Assembly: GCA_045105075.1 (NCBI GenBank)
Contig: JBGCDD010000244.1
Location: 1 to 32,169 of the forward strand
Direction of reading: 5' to 3'
From: JBGCDD01 sp045105075
GTDB taxonomy: Bacteria; Pseudomonadota; Alphaproteobacteria; Rhodobacterales; Rhodobacteraceae
Length of the DNA stretch: 32,169 nucleotides
Shown: positions 24,913 to 32,169 of the stretch, piece by piece
Position numbering within the stretch: position 1 is the stretch's first letter
How the letters are laid out: every line of letters starts with the position of its first letter
Translations under genes and position numbers: made by a program
Notes under the pieces: model-generated
What the model saw: only the letters and a program-made list of their open reading frames with translations
Told to the model about the DNA's origin: nothing
Databases searched by the model: none

Positions 24913-25569
24913 ATGAATTCGCCAATTCTTCAGCTTTTGGTGCTGGCCGGCATCGCTGTTTTTCTCATTTTGCGCCTGCGCAATGTGCTGGGAACACGGG
25001 AGGGTTTTGAAAAACCACCCGAACCGCGCCAAACCGCAAGTCCTTCCCGCCCCGAATTTGAAGTGATCGAAGGCGGACCCGACCGCGACATCACCGATCA
25101 CGTCGAAGAAGACAGCCCGCAGGCCGACGCTTTGGCCGCAATGAAACGGGCCGAACCCAGTTTTTCGGTCTCTGAGTTCGTTCAAGGCGCCCGCGGGGCC
25201 TACGAAATGATCGTGATGGGTTTTGAACGTGGCGATCTGGACGACATCCAGCCGCTTTTGGCGGAAGATGTGTTTGAAACCTTCGTCGATGTTGTTTCGG
25301 CGCGCGAAGATCAGGGTCTCCAGATCGAAGCCGAGTTCATCGGTGTGCGCGAAACCACCGTGCACGACGTGACCTTTGACACCGACACAAACATGGCCGA
25401 AGTCACCATGCGTTTTGTCGGTGAGATGACATCCGTTGTGCGTGACCGTGGTGGCGATATCATCGAAGGCAGCGCGACAGCAGTGAAACGTCAGAAAGAC
25501 ACGTGGACGTTCGCCCGCGCAATGGGGGAAAATGACCCCAACTGGCAGCTTATTGCCACGGACGCATGA
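24913..25569 (+). CDS. Tim44/TimA-domain membrane-anchored protein
   Basis: The 218-aa protein has an N-terminal transmembrane helix (about residues 5-22, LQLLVLAGIAVFLILRL), a hydrophilic linker rich in Pro and acidic residues to about 80, and a C-terminal Tim44-like domain (about 85-215) with the pattern FVQGARGAYEMIVMGFERGDLDDIQPLLAEDVFETF. In alphaproteobacteria such proteins are called TimA and resemble the mitochondrial import motor subunit; their bacterial role is not settled. GAGG lies 10 bases before the ATG. Its stop overlaps mltA as ATGA. Placement beside secB and mltA is conserved in many alphaproteobacteria and suggests an envelope function. Confidence 0.88.
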   Translation: MNSPILQLLVLAGIAVFLILRLRNVLGTREGFEKPPEPRQTASPSRPEFEVIEGGPDRDITDHVEEDSPQADALAAMKRAEPSFSVSEFVQGARGAYEMIVMGFERGDLDDIQPLLAEDVFETFVDVVSAREDQGLQIEAEFIGVRETTVHDVTFDTDTNMAEVTMRFVGEMTSVVRDRGGDIIEGSATAVKRQKDTWTFARAMGENDPNWQLIATDA

Positions 25570-26606
25570 TTGCGGCGCTTCGGGCGGTTGTGCTGGGGGG
25601 CGCTATGGCATCCGCTGGCATGTCCGGGGCTGAGACCACCCATGACGTTCTAAAATTCAGTGACTTAGACGGCTGGCCGCGTGATGATCACGCGGCAGCT
25701 TTATCCGTGTTTACAAATACTTGCATTGACTTTGACGAACCCGACTGGAAAGCGCTGTGCGCCGTCGCCAAAGCGCAGGACCCTGAAAACGCGCGCGCTT
25801 TCTTTGAGCTGTTCTTTCGTCCGGTGCTGATCCGCGATGGCGCAAAGCCCCTGTTCACCGGCTATTTCGAACCCGAGCTTGATGGCTCGCGCACCCGCAC
25901 CGGCCGCTATCGCTATCCCCTCTACAAGGAACCGCGCGAGTCGCGGATCGAAACAATCTGGAAGTCGCGGCGCGATATTTTGACCACGGGTGTGATGGAT
26001 GACAAAGGGCTTGAAATCGCCTGGGTCGATGATCCGGTCGAGCTGTTCTTTCTTCAGATCCAGGGTTCTGGCCGCGTGCGTTTGCCCGACGGGACGTTCC
26101 TAAGGGTTGGCTATGGCGGATCGAACGGGCATCCCTATCGCTCGATCGGGATCGAGCTGGTGCGCCGTGGCATCTACAATTCGCATCAGGTCAGCGCGCA
26201 GGTGATCAAAAACTGGGTGCGCCGAAACCCCGAAGACGGGCGCGAGCTGCTGTTTCACAATAATTCTTACGTTTTTTTCCGCGAGGTCACCTCGGTGCCT
26301 GCGGACAAAGGCCCGTTGGGTGCGATGAACCGCTCGATTACAACCATGCGCAGCGTCGCGGTTGATCCGCGTTTTACCCCTCTGGGGGCGCCGGTGTGGG
26401 TTGAAAAAGACGGTGCCAAGCCGTTGCGACGCTTGATGATTGCCCAAGACACGGGGTCTGCGATCAAAGGCGCGCAGCGTGCAGATGTGTTTTACGGCAC
26501 CGGCGATGCGGCGGGAACATTGGCCGGCACCATCCGCGATCCGGGGCGCATGGTTGTCTTGATGCCGATCCAACGGGCCTTTGCGCTTAACCCGGACGGG
26601 GTTTAA
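25566..26606 (+). CDS. mltA: Membrane-bound lytic murein transglycosylase A (MltA family)
   Basis: Cleaves peptidoglycan glycan strands to give 1,6-anhydro-muropeptides. The protein is 346 aa with a likely signal peptide at residues 1-22 (ending GMSGA). I see no lipobox cysteine, so unlike E. coli MltA it may be soluble in the periplasm. The MltA core has LFTGYFEPELDGSRT and FFLQIQGSGRVRLPDG. The 3D-type C-terminal domain has IAQDTGSAIKGAQRADVFYG with candidate catalytic Asp residues at 295 and 307. It overlaps the Tim44-like gene by 4 bp and smr by one base (TAATG). Confidence 0.95.
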   Translation: MIAALRAVVLGGAMASAGMSGAETTHDVLKFSDLDGWPRDDHAAALSVFTNTCIDFDEPDWKALCAVAKAQDPENARAFFELFFRPVLIRDGAKPLFTGYFEPELDGSRTRTGRYRYPLYKEPRESRIETIWKSRRDILTTGVMDDKGLEIAWVDDPVELFFLQIQGSGRVRLPDGTFLRVGYGGSNGHPYRSIGIELVRRGIYNSHQVSAQVIKNWVRRNPEDGRELLFHNNSYVFFREVTSVPADKGPLGAMNRSITTMRSVAVDPRFTPLGAPVWVEKDGAKPLRRLMIAQDTGSAIKGAQRADVFYGTGDAAGTLAGTIRDPGRMVVLMPIQRAFALNPDGV

Positions 26607-27145
26607 TGGCCCGTCGCAAACTGACCGAAGAAGAGATTGCGCTGTGGCAAAAAGTTGTGGATCAGGCCGAAAAGCTGCATCCTGACCGCGTTACATCGCC
26701 GCGCCCTTTGCCCAAACCCACGCCGACAAAACCGCCAACCGTGCGTGCGGCATCTCCCGCGCCCACGCCGCTGCCCAAACCCACGCCCGCGCCCAGCCTC
26801 GCGATGGATCGCAAGGCGTTTACCCGCATGAAACGCGGCAAACTCTCGCCCGAGGGCAAGCTGGATCTGCACGGCATGACGCTTGACCGTGCCCATCCGG
26901 CGCTGATCCGCTTTGTTCTGTCGGCGCAGGCATCGGGCAAACGGTTGGTTCTGGTGATCACGGGCAAGGGCCGAACCGGGCGAACCCATGACCCTTTTGG
27001 CCCCGCGCGCGGTGTTCTCAAACGCCAAGTCCCGATGTGGCTCGGCATGGCGCCCTTGGCGCATGTGGTCTTACAGGTGAACGCAGCCCATATCAGCCAC
27101 GGGGGCGACGGCGCCTTTTACGTCTATTTGCGCAAACCGCGTTAG
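26606..27145 (+). CDS. Smr-domain protein (Smr/MutS2 C-terminal family)
   Basis: The 179-aa protein has a C-terminal Smr domain with LDLHGMT at residues 86-92 and the TGKGRTG loop at 119-125, and ends HGGDGAFYVYLRKPR. Smr domains act as nucleases on nicked or stalled nucleic acids, and recent work on family members points to mRNA cleavage at collided ribosomes; which applies here is unknown. A Pro-rich linker (about 32-64) contains the repeat PLPKPTP twice. The start overlaps the mltA stop as TAATG. Its TAG shares bases with the stop of the convergent MFS gene. Confidence 0.92.
   Translation: MARRKLTEEEIALWQKVVDQAEKLHPDRVTSPRPLPKPTPTKPPTVRAASPAPTPLPKPTPAPSLAMDRKAFTRMKRGKLSPEGKLDLHGMTLDRAHPALIRFVLSAQASGKRLVLVITGKGRTGRTHDPFGPARGVLKRQVPMWLGMAPLAHVVLQVNAAHISHGGDGAFYVYLRKPR
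26709..26787 (+). repeat. 16-bp direct repeat in the Smr linker
   Basis: TGCCCAAACCCACGCC occurs at 26709-26724 and again at 26772-26787, encoding the two PKPTP units of the Pro-rich linker. A short internal duplication is the simplest explanation. Confidence 0.7.
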
Positions 27146-28359
27146 GGTGGCAAATCGGCTCGCGCCCGCCCAATCCCAAAGGCCATCAGCGCGGTGGCAA
27201 ACAGGAAGTAAACGGCAATGCCGATGAACTGACGTTCAATTCCGATACCCAAATCAATCAACAGACCGGTGATTCCGGGCCCAATCGCTGAACCCAGAAC
27301 CATCACCGCCGTCGCCAGCGCCTTGATTGCGCCGATATGGGCGGTGCCATAGAATTCGGCCCAGAACGCAGGAACCACCGTCGCTGTCGCACCCGCCGTC
27401 ATTGCCAAAAACAAGAACCCGAAAAACGCACCGAACGTGGTGGTCGACAGCGCGAAAATCACGAAGGCCAGCACCAAAGGTAACTGCGTAAACGGCATGA
27501 TCCGCCCGGTGCCCCAGCGATCAAGCGCCCAACCCGAGCCCAGCATCGCCACAATGCCCAACCCGGTGTAGATCGGGAAAAACACCACCAGTTCCAGATG
27601 TGTCCAGCCTTTGACCTCGGCAAAGTGCACCTGATGAAAGAAAAAAGCAGTGTTGAACGCAGACGGCCCCAAAACCGCAGGCACCATGATCCAGAACAGC
27701 GGATGGCGCAAAGCCTCGGCGCGGGTCCACGGACGCGCAAACATGCCAACAGAGGATTGCGCGGTCACCATGCTTTGCGGCGTACGCTCATGGCGCAGCA
27801 ACAACATCAAAACCGGAACCCCCGCCAAGCTGATCAATGCGGCAAACCCCCACAAATAATGCCAGTTAACAACACCCAGCAAACTGACAAAAATCAGCGG
27901 TAAAATAGCCTCGCCAAAGGAAAACCCCAAAGTGGCAATTGCCAGCGCCCGCCCGCGTGTGGCCACAAACCAGCGCGCCATCGCAACCACCGCGATATGG
28001 CTGGTCATGCCTTGCCCAAAGAACCGAAGCGCAAAAATCACGACGGGCAAAAACCAAACCACAGGGTTCAGCGCCATCATCGCACAAGCCAGCGCCAATC
28101 CGGCCAAAACCAGTGCGCCCAACCCCCGCACCCGCCAACGATCCGTCAGCGCGCCCGCCCAGATCATCACGCCCGCCGACACCGTGGTGCCCAGCGAATA
28201 AAGCCCGCCCCATTCACCGTGGCTCAGGCCGAATTCTGCCCGGATTTCGCCGGCAAAGATTGAAATGAAAAAGGTTTGCCCAAAGCTCGACAAAAACGTC
28301 AGCAGGCCACCAGCTGCCAACCAGGGTGCATTGCGAGATAGAAACGGTAAAAGGCTCAT
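27142..28359 (-). CDS. Major facilitator superfamily transporter, substrate unknown
   Basis: The 405-aa protein has about twelve hydrophobic helices in the MFS 6+6 layout. The loop after the second helix contains AGALTDRWRVRG, matching the DxxxR pattern of the MFS A-motif, and the second half repeats it as LDRWGTGRI. Helix 4-5 has FFGQGMTSHIAVVAMARWF and RGRALAIATLGFSFGEAILP, typical of monocarboxylate-type or nitrate-type MFS proteins. The start is chosen at the ATG at 28359; an upstream ATG at 28434 adds 25 non-membrane residues and would overlap the hydrolase gene. Substrate cannot be told from context. Confidence 0.88.
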   Translation of the reverse strand: MSLLPFLSRNAPWLAAGGLLTFLSSFGQTFFISIFAGEIRAEFGLSHGEWGGLYSLGTTVSAGVMIWAGALTDRWRVRGLGALVLAGLALACAMMALNPVVWFLPVVIFALRFFGQGMTSHIAVVAMARWFVATRGRALAIATLGFSFGEAILPLIFVSLLGVVNWHYLWGFAALISLAGVPVLMLLLRHERTPQSMVTAQSSVGMFARPWTRAEALRHPLFWIMVPAVLGPSAFNTAFFFHQVHFAEVKGWTHLELVVFFPIYTGLGIVAMLGSGWALDRWGTGRIMPFTQLPLVLAFVIFALSTTTFGAFFGFLFLAMTAGATATVVPAFWAEFYGTAHIGAIKALATAVMVLGSAIGPGITGLLIDLGIGIERQFIGIAVYFLFATALMAFGIGRARADLPP

Positions 28360-28399
28360 GGTCGCCAGACCTGCCCGCCCGCCGCTTTCAAAGCAAGCG

Positions 28400-29497
28400 C
28401 TATTCCTGAAGCAACAAACCGGCGGGAGCCTCACTGCGCCCTGTGTCGGGCCGTCCGGTCAGGATCGAGGTCAGCGAAATGCTCTCGCGCCCAAACGTGG
28501 TGTTCACCGTGCGCACCTGGCTGAGCAGCGCCAGCAGGGCAGGGGAGGTCGCAGGCACAAAATGCCCCGACCCGGCATCCCGCGAAAACTCGGTTGTATC
28601 AATAATTTCAATCGGCAAGTCTTCGACCAATTCGGTGTTTTTGATGTTGCCCAGACGAATGCGTTTGCTTGTCCCGCGCAGTCGGGCCGACAGATCCAGG
28701 ATCAGATCCTTGCGCGACACAAACACCAAAAACGGGTCAGGCACGCTTTGCAGTCGGCTCAGTTGCGAGCGGAACACTTCGACATCCAGATCAGGCGAAA
28801 TCAAAATAACCCCGCCCAATTCACGCGCCGCCCAACCGGGATCGCCAATGTCGATCTGGCGCAACGTTTCCATCACCACCAGACTGCCCATCGAATGCGC
28901 CACCAAAACAATCTGGCGCGCGCCAACCGAAGTGAGCTGGCGCAGCAGTTGCTCCAATCCATCGCGGGCAAAAATCGCGCTGTCATTGTCATAGGCATAG
29001 GCCAACGCCTTGCCGCGACTGGGCCAGGAATAGATCACAGTCGCGCCGGGAATCTTGGCATCCGTTGCCACCTGAGCCGCGCGAAAGGCGGTTTCGGCCT
29101 GGGTGGCGTTGAAGCCATGCACAAACACCGTCACCTCACGCTGATCAGCGGGCAACGCGCGCATCAGCCGCGACAAACGCCCACCAAAGTCGCCATCGCT
29201 TTCAAAACGGGTGCGACCGGCCAAAGTAAACTGCGTGGCCGGGTTGGGCGTGGCATAGCCAAAATTCAATTGCCCCGGTTCATGCGAAGGCGGGATCGAC
29301 ACGGTCAGTTCCAGCAGTCGCAAAGTCGACGAGCGTTCAGGCCCAAACGCTCCGCTGTCTTCGGGCTCGCGGCTGGTGGCGGCAAACACCGTATGGGCGC
29401 GGCCAACCGACAGCGCCTCGGGCAGAACCGGCGTAAAGCTGCGATCGGTGCAGGCAACCAGCAAGAACACAAAACTGAAAACCCAAAACCCACGCAT
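28400..29497 (-). CDS. Alpha/beta-hydrolase lipoprotein (DUF900-like)
   Basis: The 365-aa protein has a lipoprotein signal: basic start, hydrophobic FWVFSFVFLLVA, then lipobox LVAC with Cys16. The mature part carries VTVFVHGFNAT (residues 122-131, oxyanion region) and the nucleophile elbow VAHSMGS with Ser202. Candidate acid and base residues are the Asp after VFVSRK and the His in SGHFV. This pattern fits the DUF900 group of alpha/beta hydrolases. Its substrate is unknown; a lipase or esterase in the envelope is a reasonable guess. It lies between hslU (47 bp upstream) and the MFS gene (40 bp downstream) on the same strand. Confidence 0.82.
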   Translation of the reverse strand: MRGFWVFSFVFLLVACTDRSFTPVLPEALSVGRAHTVFAATSREPEDSGAFGPERSSTLRLLELTVSIPPSHEPGQLNFGYATPNPATQFTLAGRTRFESDGDFGGRLSRLMRALPADQREVTVFVHGFNATQAETAFRAAQVATDAKIPGATVIYSWPSRGKALAYAYDNDSAIFARDGLEQLLRQLTSVGARQIVLVAHSMGSLVVMETLRQIDIGDPGWAARELGGVILISPDLDVEVFRSQLSRLQSVPDPFLVFVSRKDLILDLSARLRGTSKRIRLGNIKNTELVEDLPIEIIDTTEFSRDAGSGHFVPATSPALLALLSQVRTVNTTFGRESISLTSILTGRPDTGRSEAPAGLLLQE

Positions 29498-29544
29498 GTC
29501 GCACCCCGCTTTTGAGCGACCATAAAGGGGCCTAGGGTTAAAAA

Positions 29545-30852
29545 CTAGAGAACGTAGCGGCTGACATCCGCCGATTTCGTTAACTCACCCAGGTTTTGAT
29601 CCACAAATTCGGCATTCACCTCGATTGCGTCGCCCGCACGATCAGGAGCGGTGAACGACAGCTCCTCAAACACCCGTTCGATCACAGTATAGAGCCTGCG
29701 CGCGCCGATATTTTCAATCGACTGGTTCACATCTGCGGCAATCTTGGCCAGTGCCGCGATCCCATCGGTGGTGAAGGTTACGGTCACGTCTTCGGTGCCC
29801 ATCAACGCCGAATATTGCAGCGTCAGCGCATTGTCGGTCTCGGTCAGGATCCGCACGAAATCCTGTTCTGTCAGTGCCCGCAACTCGACCCGGATGGGCA
29901 AACGCCCCTGCAATTCCGGCAGCAAATCCGACGGTTTGGCAATGTGGAACGCACCAGACGCAATGAACAGAATGTGGTCGGTTTTGACCGGCCCATGCTT
30001 GGTGCTGACGGTCGTGCCCTCAATCAACGGCAGCAAATCACGCTGCACGCCCTCGCGGGAAACATCTCCGCCGCGCGCATCAGATCGTGCACACACCTTG
30101 TCGATCTCATCCAGAAACACGATGCCGTTTTGTTCGACCGCCTCTAGCGCGATGGTCTTGACCGACTCGTCATCCAGCAGCTTGTCGGCCTCTTCCCCGA
30201 TCAGCACCTCATAGCTTTCCGCCACACTCAGCCGTTTGCGCACGGTCCGTCCGCCAAAGGCTTTGCCAAAAATATCGCCCAGGTTCATCATGCCCATATT
30301 GGCGCCGGGCTGGCCGGGAATATCCATCATCGGCATCGGGTTAGAGGTGTCCGCCAGCTCCAGATCGATCATTGTGCCGTCCAGCTCGCCGGTTTTCAGC
30401 TTTTTGCGAAACATATCGCGCGTGCCTTCGCGGGCATCCTCGCCGGCAATGGCGGAAATCACCCGTTCCTCGGCGGCTTTGTGCGCCTTGGCCTTCACAT
30501 CTTCGCGCATGTGCTCACGGGTTTGCGCAATCGCCGCATCCACCAGATCACGCACAATCTGTTCCACATCGCGCCCGACATAGCCGACTTCGGTGAACTT
30601 CGTCGCCTCAACCTTGATGAACGGCGCGCGCGCTAGTTTCGCCAAACGCCGGCTGATTTCGGTTTTGCCCACGCCGGTCGGCCCGATCATCAGGATGTTC
30701 TTGGGGTAAACCTCGTCGCGCAGATCATCGCCCAATTGCTTGCGCCGCCACCGGTTGCGCAGCGCCACAGCCACGGCGCGTTTTGCGTCGTTCTGGCCAA
30801 TGATGAACCGGTCAAGTTCCGAGACTATTTCACGTGGTGTCAGGTCAGTCAT
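29545..30852 (-). CDS. hslU: ATP-dependent protease ATPase subunit HslU (ClpY)
   Basis: AAA+ unfoldase of the HslVU protease. From the ATG at 30852 it is 435 aa, the usual length, and starts MTDLTPREIVSELDRFIIGQ. Walker A GPTGVGKT is at residues 57-64, the pore motif GYVGRD follows, Walker B is VFLDEIDK, and the C-terminal DVSRYVL tail is the one that docks into HslV. The longer open frame to 30897 is rejected because it overlaps hslV by 49 bases and adds non-family residues. It overlaps hslV by 4 bp, giving tight coupling. Confidence 0.98.
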   Translation of the reverse strand: MTDLTPREIVSELDRFIIGQNDAKRAVAVALRNRWRRKQLGDDLRDEVYPKNILMIGPTGVGKTEISRRLAKLARAPFIKVEATKFTEVGYVGRDVEQIVRDLVDAAIAQTREHMREDVKAKAHKAAEERVISAIAGEDAREGTRDMFRKKLKTGELDGTMIDLELADTSNPMPMMDIPGQPGANMGMMNLGDIFGKAFGGRTVRKRLSVAESYEVLIGEEADKLLDDESVKTIALEAVEQNGIVFLDEIDKVCARSDARGGDVSREGVQRDLLPLIEGTTVSTKHGPVKTDHILFIASGAFHIAKPSDLLPELQGRLPIRVELRALTEQDFVRILTETDNALTLQYSALMGTEDVTVTFTTDGIAALAKIAADVNQSIENIGARRLYTVIERVFEELSFTAPDRAGDAIEVNAEFVDQNLGELTKSADVSRYVL

Positions 30853-31406
30853 TTCGAAATCGTCTCCACGGTCAGGTTGCCGTTGGTGTAAACACATATG
30901 TCAGCGGCGATGGCCATCGCATCGCGCGCAATCGCTTCGGCGTCGCGATCCGAATCCATCATGCCGCGGGCGGCCGCCAGCGCAAAGTTCCCGCCTGACC
31001 CAATCGCGGTCACGTCATGTTCGGGTTCCAGCACGTCGCCGGCGCCCGTGATCACCAACAGGTCGGACCCATCGGTGACAATCAACATCGCCTCAAGCTT
31101 TTGCAGGTATTTGTCGGTGCGCCAGTCCTTGGCCAGTTCCACGCTGGCGCGCGCCAATTGCCCCGGCGTCGCCTCCAGCTTGGCCTCAAGCCGCTCCAGC
31201 AAGGTAAACGCATCAGCCGTCGATCCGGCAAATCCGGCCACAACATCAAAGCCGCCGGGCGACAATCGCCGCACTTTGCGCGCCGTGCCCTTGATCACCG
31301 TTTGGCCCAGCGACACTTGCCCGTCGCCTGCAATCACAACCTGCCCGCCTTTGCGCACACCAACGATGGTGGTGCCGTGCCAGCCGGGAAATGTTTCGCT
31401 GCTCAT
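30849..31406 (-). CDS. hslV: ATP-dependent protease proteolytic subunit HslV (ClpQ)
   Basis: N-terminal-nucleophile peptidase of the HslVU protease, related to proteasome beta subunits. The protein is 185 aa. It has an 11-residue propeptide (to WHG) followed by TTIVGVRKGG, so the catalytic nucleophile is Thr12 after processing. The AGDGQVSLGQTVIK and AIGSGGNFALAAA blocks are family signatures. The ATG is preceded by AGGAGA. It is the first gene of hslVU and follows an RpoH-like promoter at 31430-31459, consistent with heat-shock control. Confidence 0.98.
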   Translation of the reverse strand: MSSETFPGWHGTTIVGVRKGGQVVIAGDGQVSLGQTVIKGTARKVRRLSPGGFDVVAGFAGSTADAFTLLERLEAKLEATPGQLARASVELAKDWRTDKYLQKLEAMLIVTDGSDLLVITGAGDVLEPEHDVTAIGSGGNFALAAARGMMDSDRDAEAIARDAMAIAADICVYTNGNLTVETISK

Positions 31407-31429
31407 GTCCGTCTCCTGTGGTTCCAGCC

Positions 31430-31459
31430 TATATGGATTGCCGCCCCGCTATGCACAAG
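31430..31459 (-). promoter_or_regulatory. Putative RpoH (sigma-32) heat-shock promoter for hslVU
   Basis: On the minus strand, CTTGTG (31454-31459) followed after 15 bp by ATCCATATA (31430-31438) resembles the sigma-32 pattern CTTGAA...CCCCATNTA; the -10 part matches at 7 of 9 positions. It lies 24 bp upstream of the hslV start codon. hslVU is a classic RpoH target, which raises the likelihood. Confidence 0.6.
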
Positions 31460-31503
31460 TCTTGGCTCTTGTTGCGCCCGGATTGCCGCGCTAGCGTCCG
31501 CAC

Positions 31504-32169
31504 ATGGCCCAACCCAATGTGATGCGATTTTACCTGCACAAAGCGCTGCGCAAGCGGGCGATGGAGGGTCAGCACAATTTCCTGAATGCTATGGCGCGGG
31601 TGTGCGAAAATGCGGGGTTTAGGGTCGAATATCGCGACAATTCCCTGACCGAACGTCTGAAATCCGCCGCCCGCAGCGGCTATGCCGTGTTCCTGATGGA
31701 TGACCCGTTTCACGAGCGCGCCGTGACTGTGCGCAAGGCCTATCAGTATCCGTTCTGGGCGATCGAGCGCAGCTCCAAACGTTGGGAATGGCGGGTGGCG
31801 CAAACCACTTTTGAGGCCGATCATACAGACGCGGCCAAGGCCCGCACGTTCTATGGTTACTGGCAAAAGCGCCTGTTCGGGGAGATCGCGCAAACCGCAA
31901 CGCGCGGCGATTTCATCTACGTGCCGCTGCAAGGGCGGTTGCTCCAACACCGCTCGTTTCAGATGTGCAGCCCGGTTGATATGCTGGGCCACGTGCTGCG
32001 CCACCACCCGAACCGCAAAGTCGTCGCTACGCTGCACCCCAAGGAAACCTACACCAGCGCCGAGACTGACGCGCTAAACGCTCTGGCCAAATCCAACCCA
32101 AATCTGCGGGTCGAAAACGGGCTGATGGAGCGTTGGCTGCACGGTTGCGATCACGTGGTCACGCAAAAC
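31504..32169 (+). CDS. Capsule polysaccharide biosynthesis-type protein (KpsS/KpsC-like), 3' end cut off
   Basis: The frame is open for 222 codons from ATG at 31504 to the right edge, with no stop. The visible part contains FIYVPLQ near residue 140, followed by a Ser/Pro-Val-Asp-Met segment, then ATLHPKETY and a final CDHVVTQN. This PLQ ... HPKE ... D-x-V-x-x-x-N succession resembles the Capsule_synth family (KpsC/KpsS Kdo transferases and relatives). No signal peptide or membrane helix is seen. No clear ribosome site precedes 31504; an ATG at 31522 is an in-frame alternative. It diverges from hslV. The glycan it builds is unknown, and the family call is moderate. Confidence 0.6.
   Translation, partial: MAQPNVMRFYLHKALRKRAMEGQHNFLNAMARVCENAGFRVEYRDNSLTERLKSAARSGYAVFLMDDPFHERAVTVRKAYQYPFWAIERSSKRWEWRVAQTTFEADHTDAAKARTFYGYWQKRLFGEIAQTATRGDFIYVPLQGRLLQHRSFQMCSPVDMLGHVLRHHPNRKVVATLHPKETYTSAETDALNALAKSNPNLRVENGLMERWLHGCDHVVTQN

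Noticed and set aside
28265..29515. 416-codon open frame antisense to the hydrolase lipoprotein and MFS start
   Set aside because: The Arg/Gln/His-rich product has no domain pattern, while the minus-strand genes have signal, catalytic and membrane features.
30828..30836. TTTCACGTG near the hslU start as a third parS
   Set aside because: Only the left and central part matches; the right arm (GTGTC instead of AAACA) is wrong, so it is not a palindromic parS.
1..32169. CRISPR arrays, tRNA or rRNA genes, insertion sequences, prophage or defence islands
   Set aside because: No regularly spaced repeats, cloverleaf signatures, transposase or integrase motifs or terminal inverted repeats were seen in a by-eye reading; all sizeable coding regions belong to core families or recognisable enzymes.

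Overview
This window looks like a near-origin housekeeping segment of an alphaproteobacterial chromosome, most likely from the Rhodobacterales (Roseobacter/Rhodobacteraceae type). That assignment rests on three things: the gene order hemJ-rho-mnmE-mnmG-rsmG-parA-parB on one side and maf-aroE-coaE-dnaQ-secB-fxsA-timA-mltA-smr on the other; two perfect parS sites; and the character of the proteins. It was read by eye without database searches, so family calls come from motif recognition.

Layout. Positions 1-9.0 kb hold metabolic and repair genes: a truncated threonine ammonia-lyase (ilvA), argG, a sulfotransferase-like gene, an exported msrA, a malic enzyme fused to a phosphotransacetylase-like domain (maeB), and mutS. 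Positions 9.1-13.3 kb hold a minus-strand hrcA-grpE heat-shock operon diverging from a tightly overlapping rph-rdgB-hemW operon. Positions 13.3-20.6 kb are a seven-gene minus-strand block (hemJ, rho, mnmE, mnmG, rsmG, parA, parB) that joins tRNA and rRNA modification, transcription termination and chromosome segregation. Its two 16-bp parS sites lie inside coding sequence, at the start of mnmG and near the start of rsmG.

Positions 20,641-21,043 are the only gap over 300 bp. It carries a 63-bp tract that is 84% A+T, three DnaA-box-like 9-mers with one mismatch, an 8-bp inverted repeat and four copies of ACTTGT. With its gene context and the nearby parABS, this is a strong candidate for the chromosomal origin (oriC). 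Positions 21.0-23.7 kb are the overlapping maf-aroE-coaE-dnaQ operon. After that come secB and fxsA (minus), a Tim44-like gene, mltA and smr (plus, overlapping), an MFS transporter and an alpha/beta-hydrolase lipoprotein (minus), the hslVU protease operon (minus) with a good RpoH-type promoter, and a truncated capsule-polysaccharide-type gene (plus).

I found no CRISPR array, tRNA, rRNA, insertion sequence, prophage or toxin/defence module. The most interesting content is the putative origin with its unexplained repeated motif, the coding-embedded parS sites, the frequent overlap of stop codons between convergent genes, a lower-GC block around the par genes, and a few atypical motifs and start codons.
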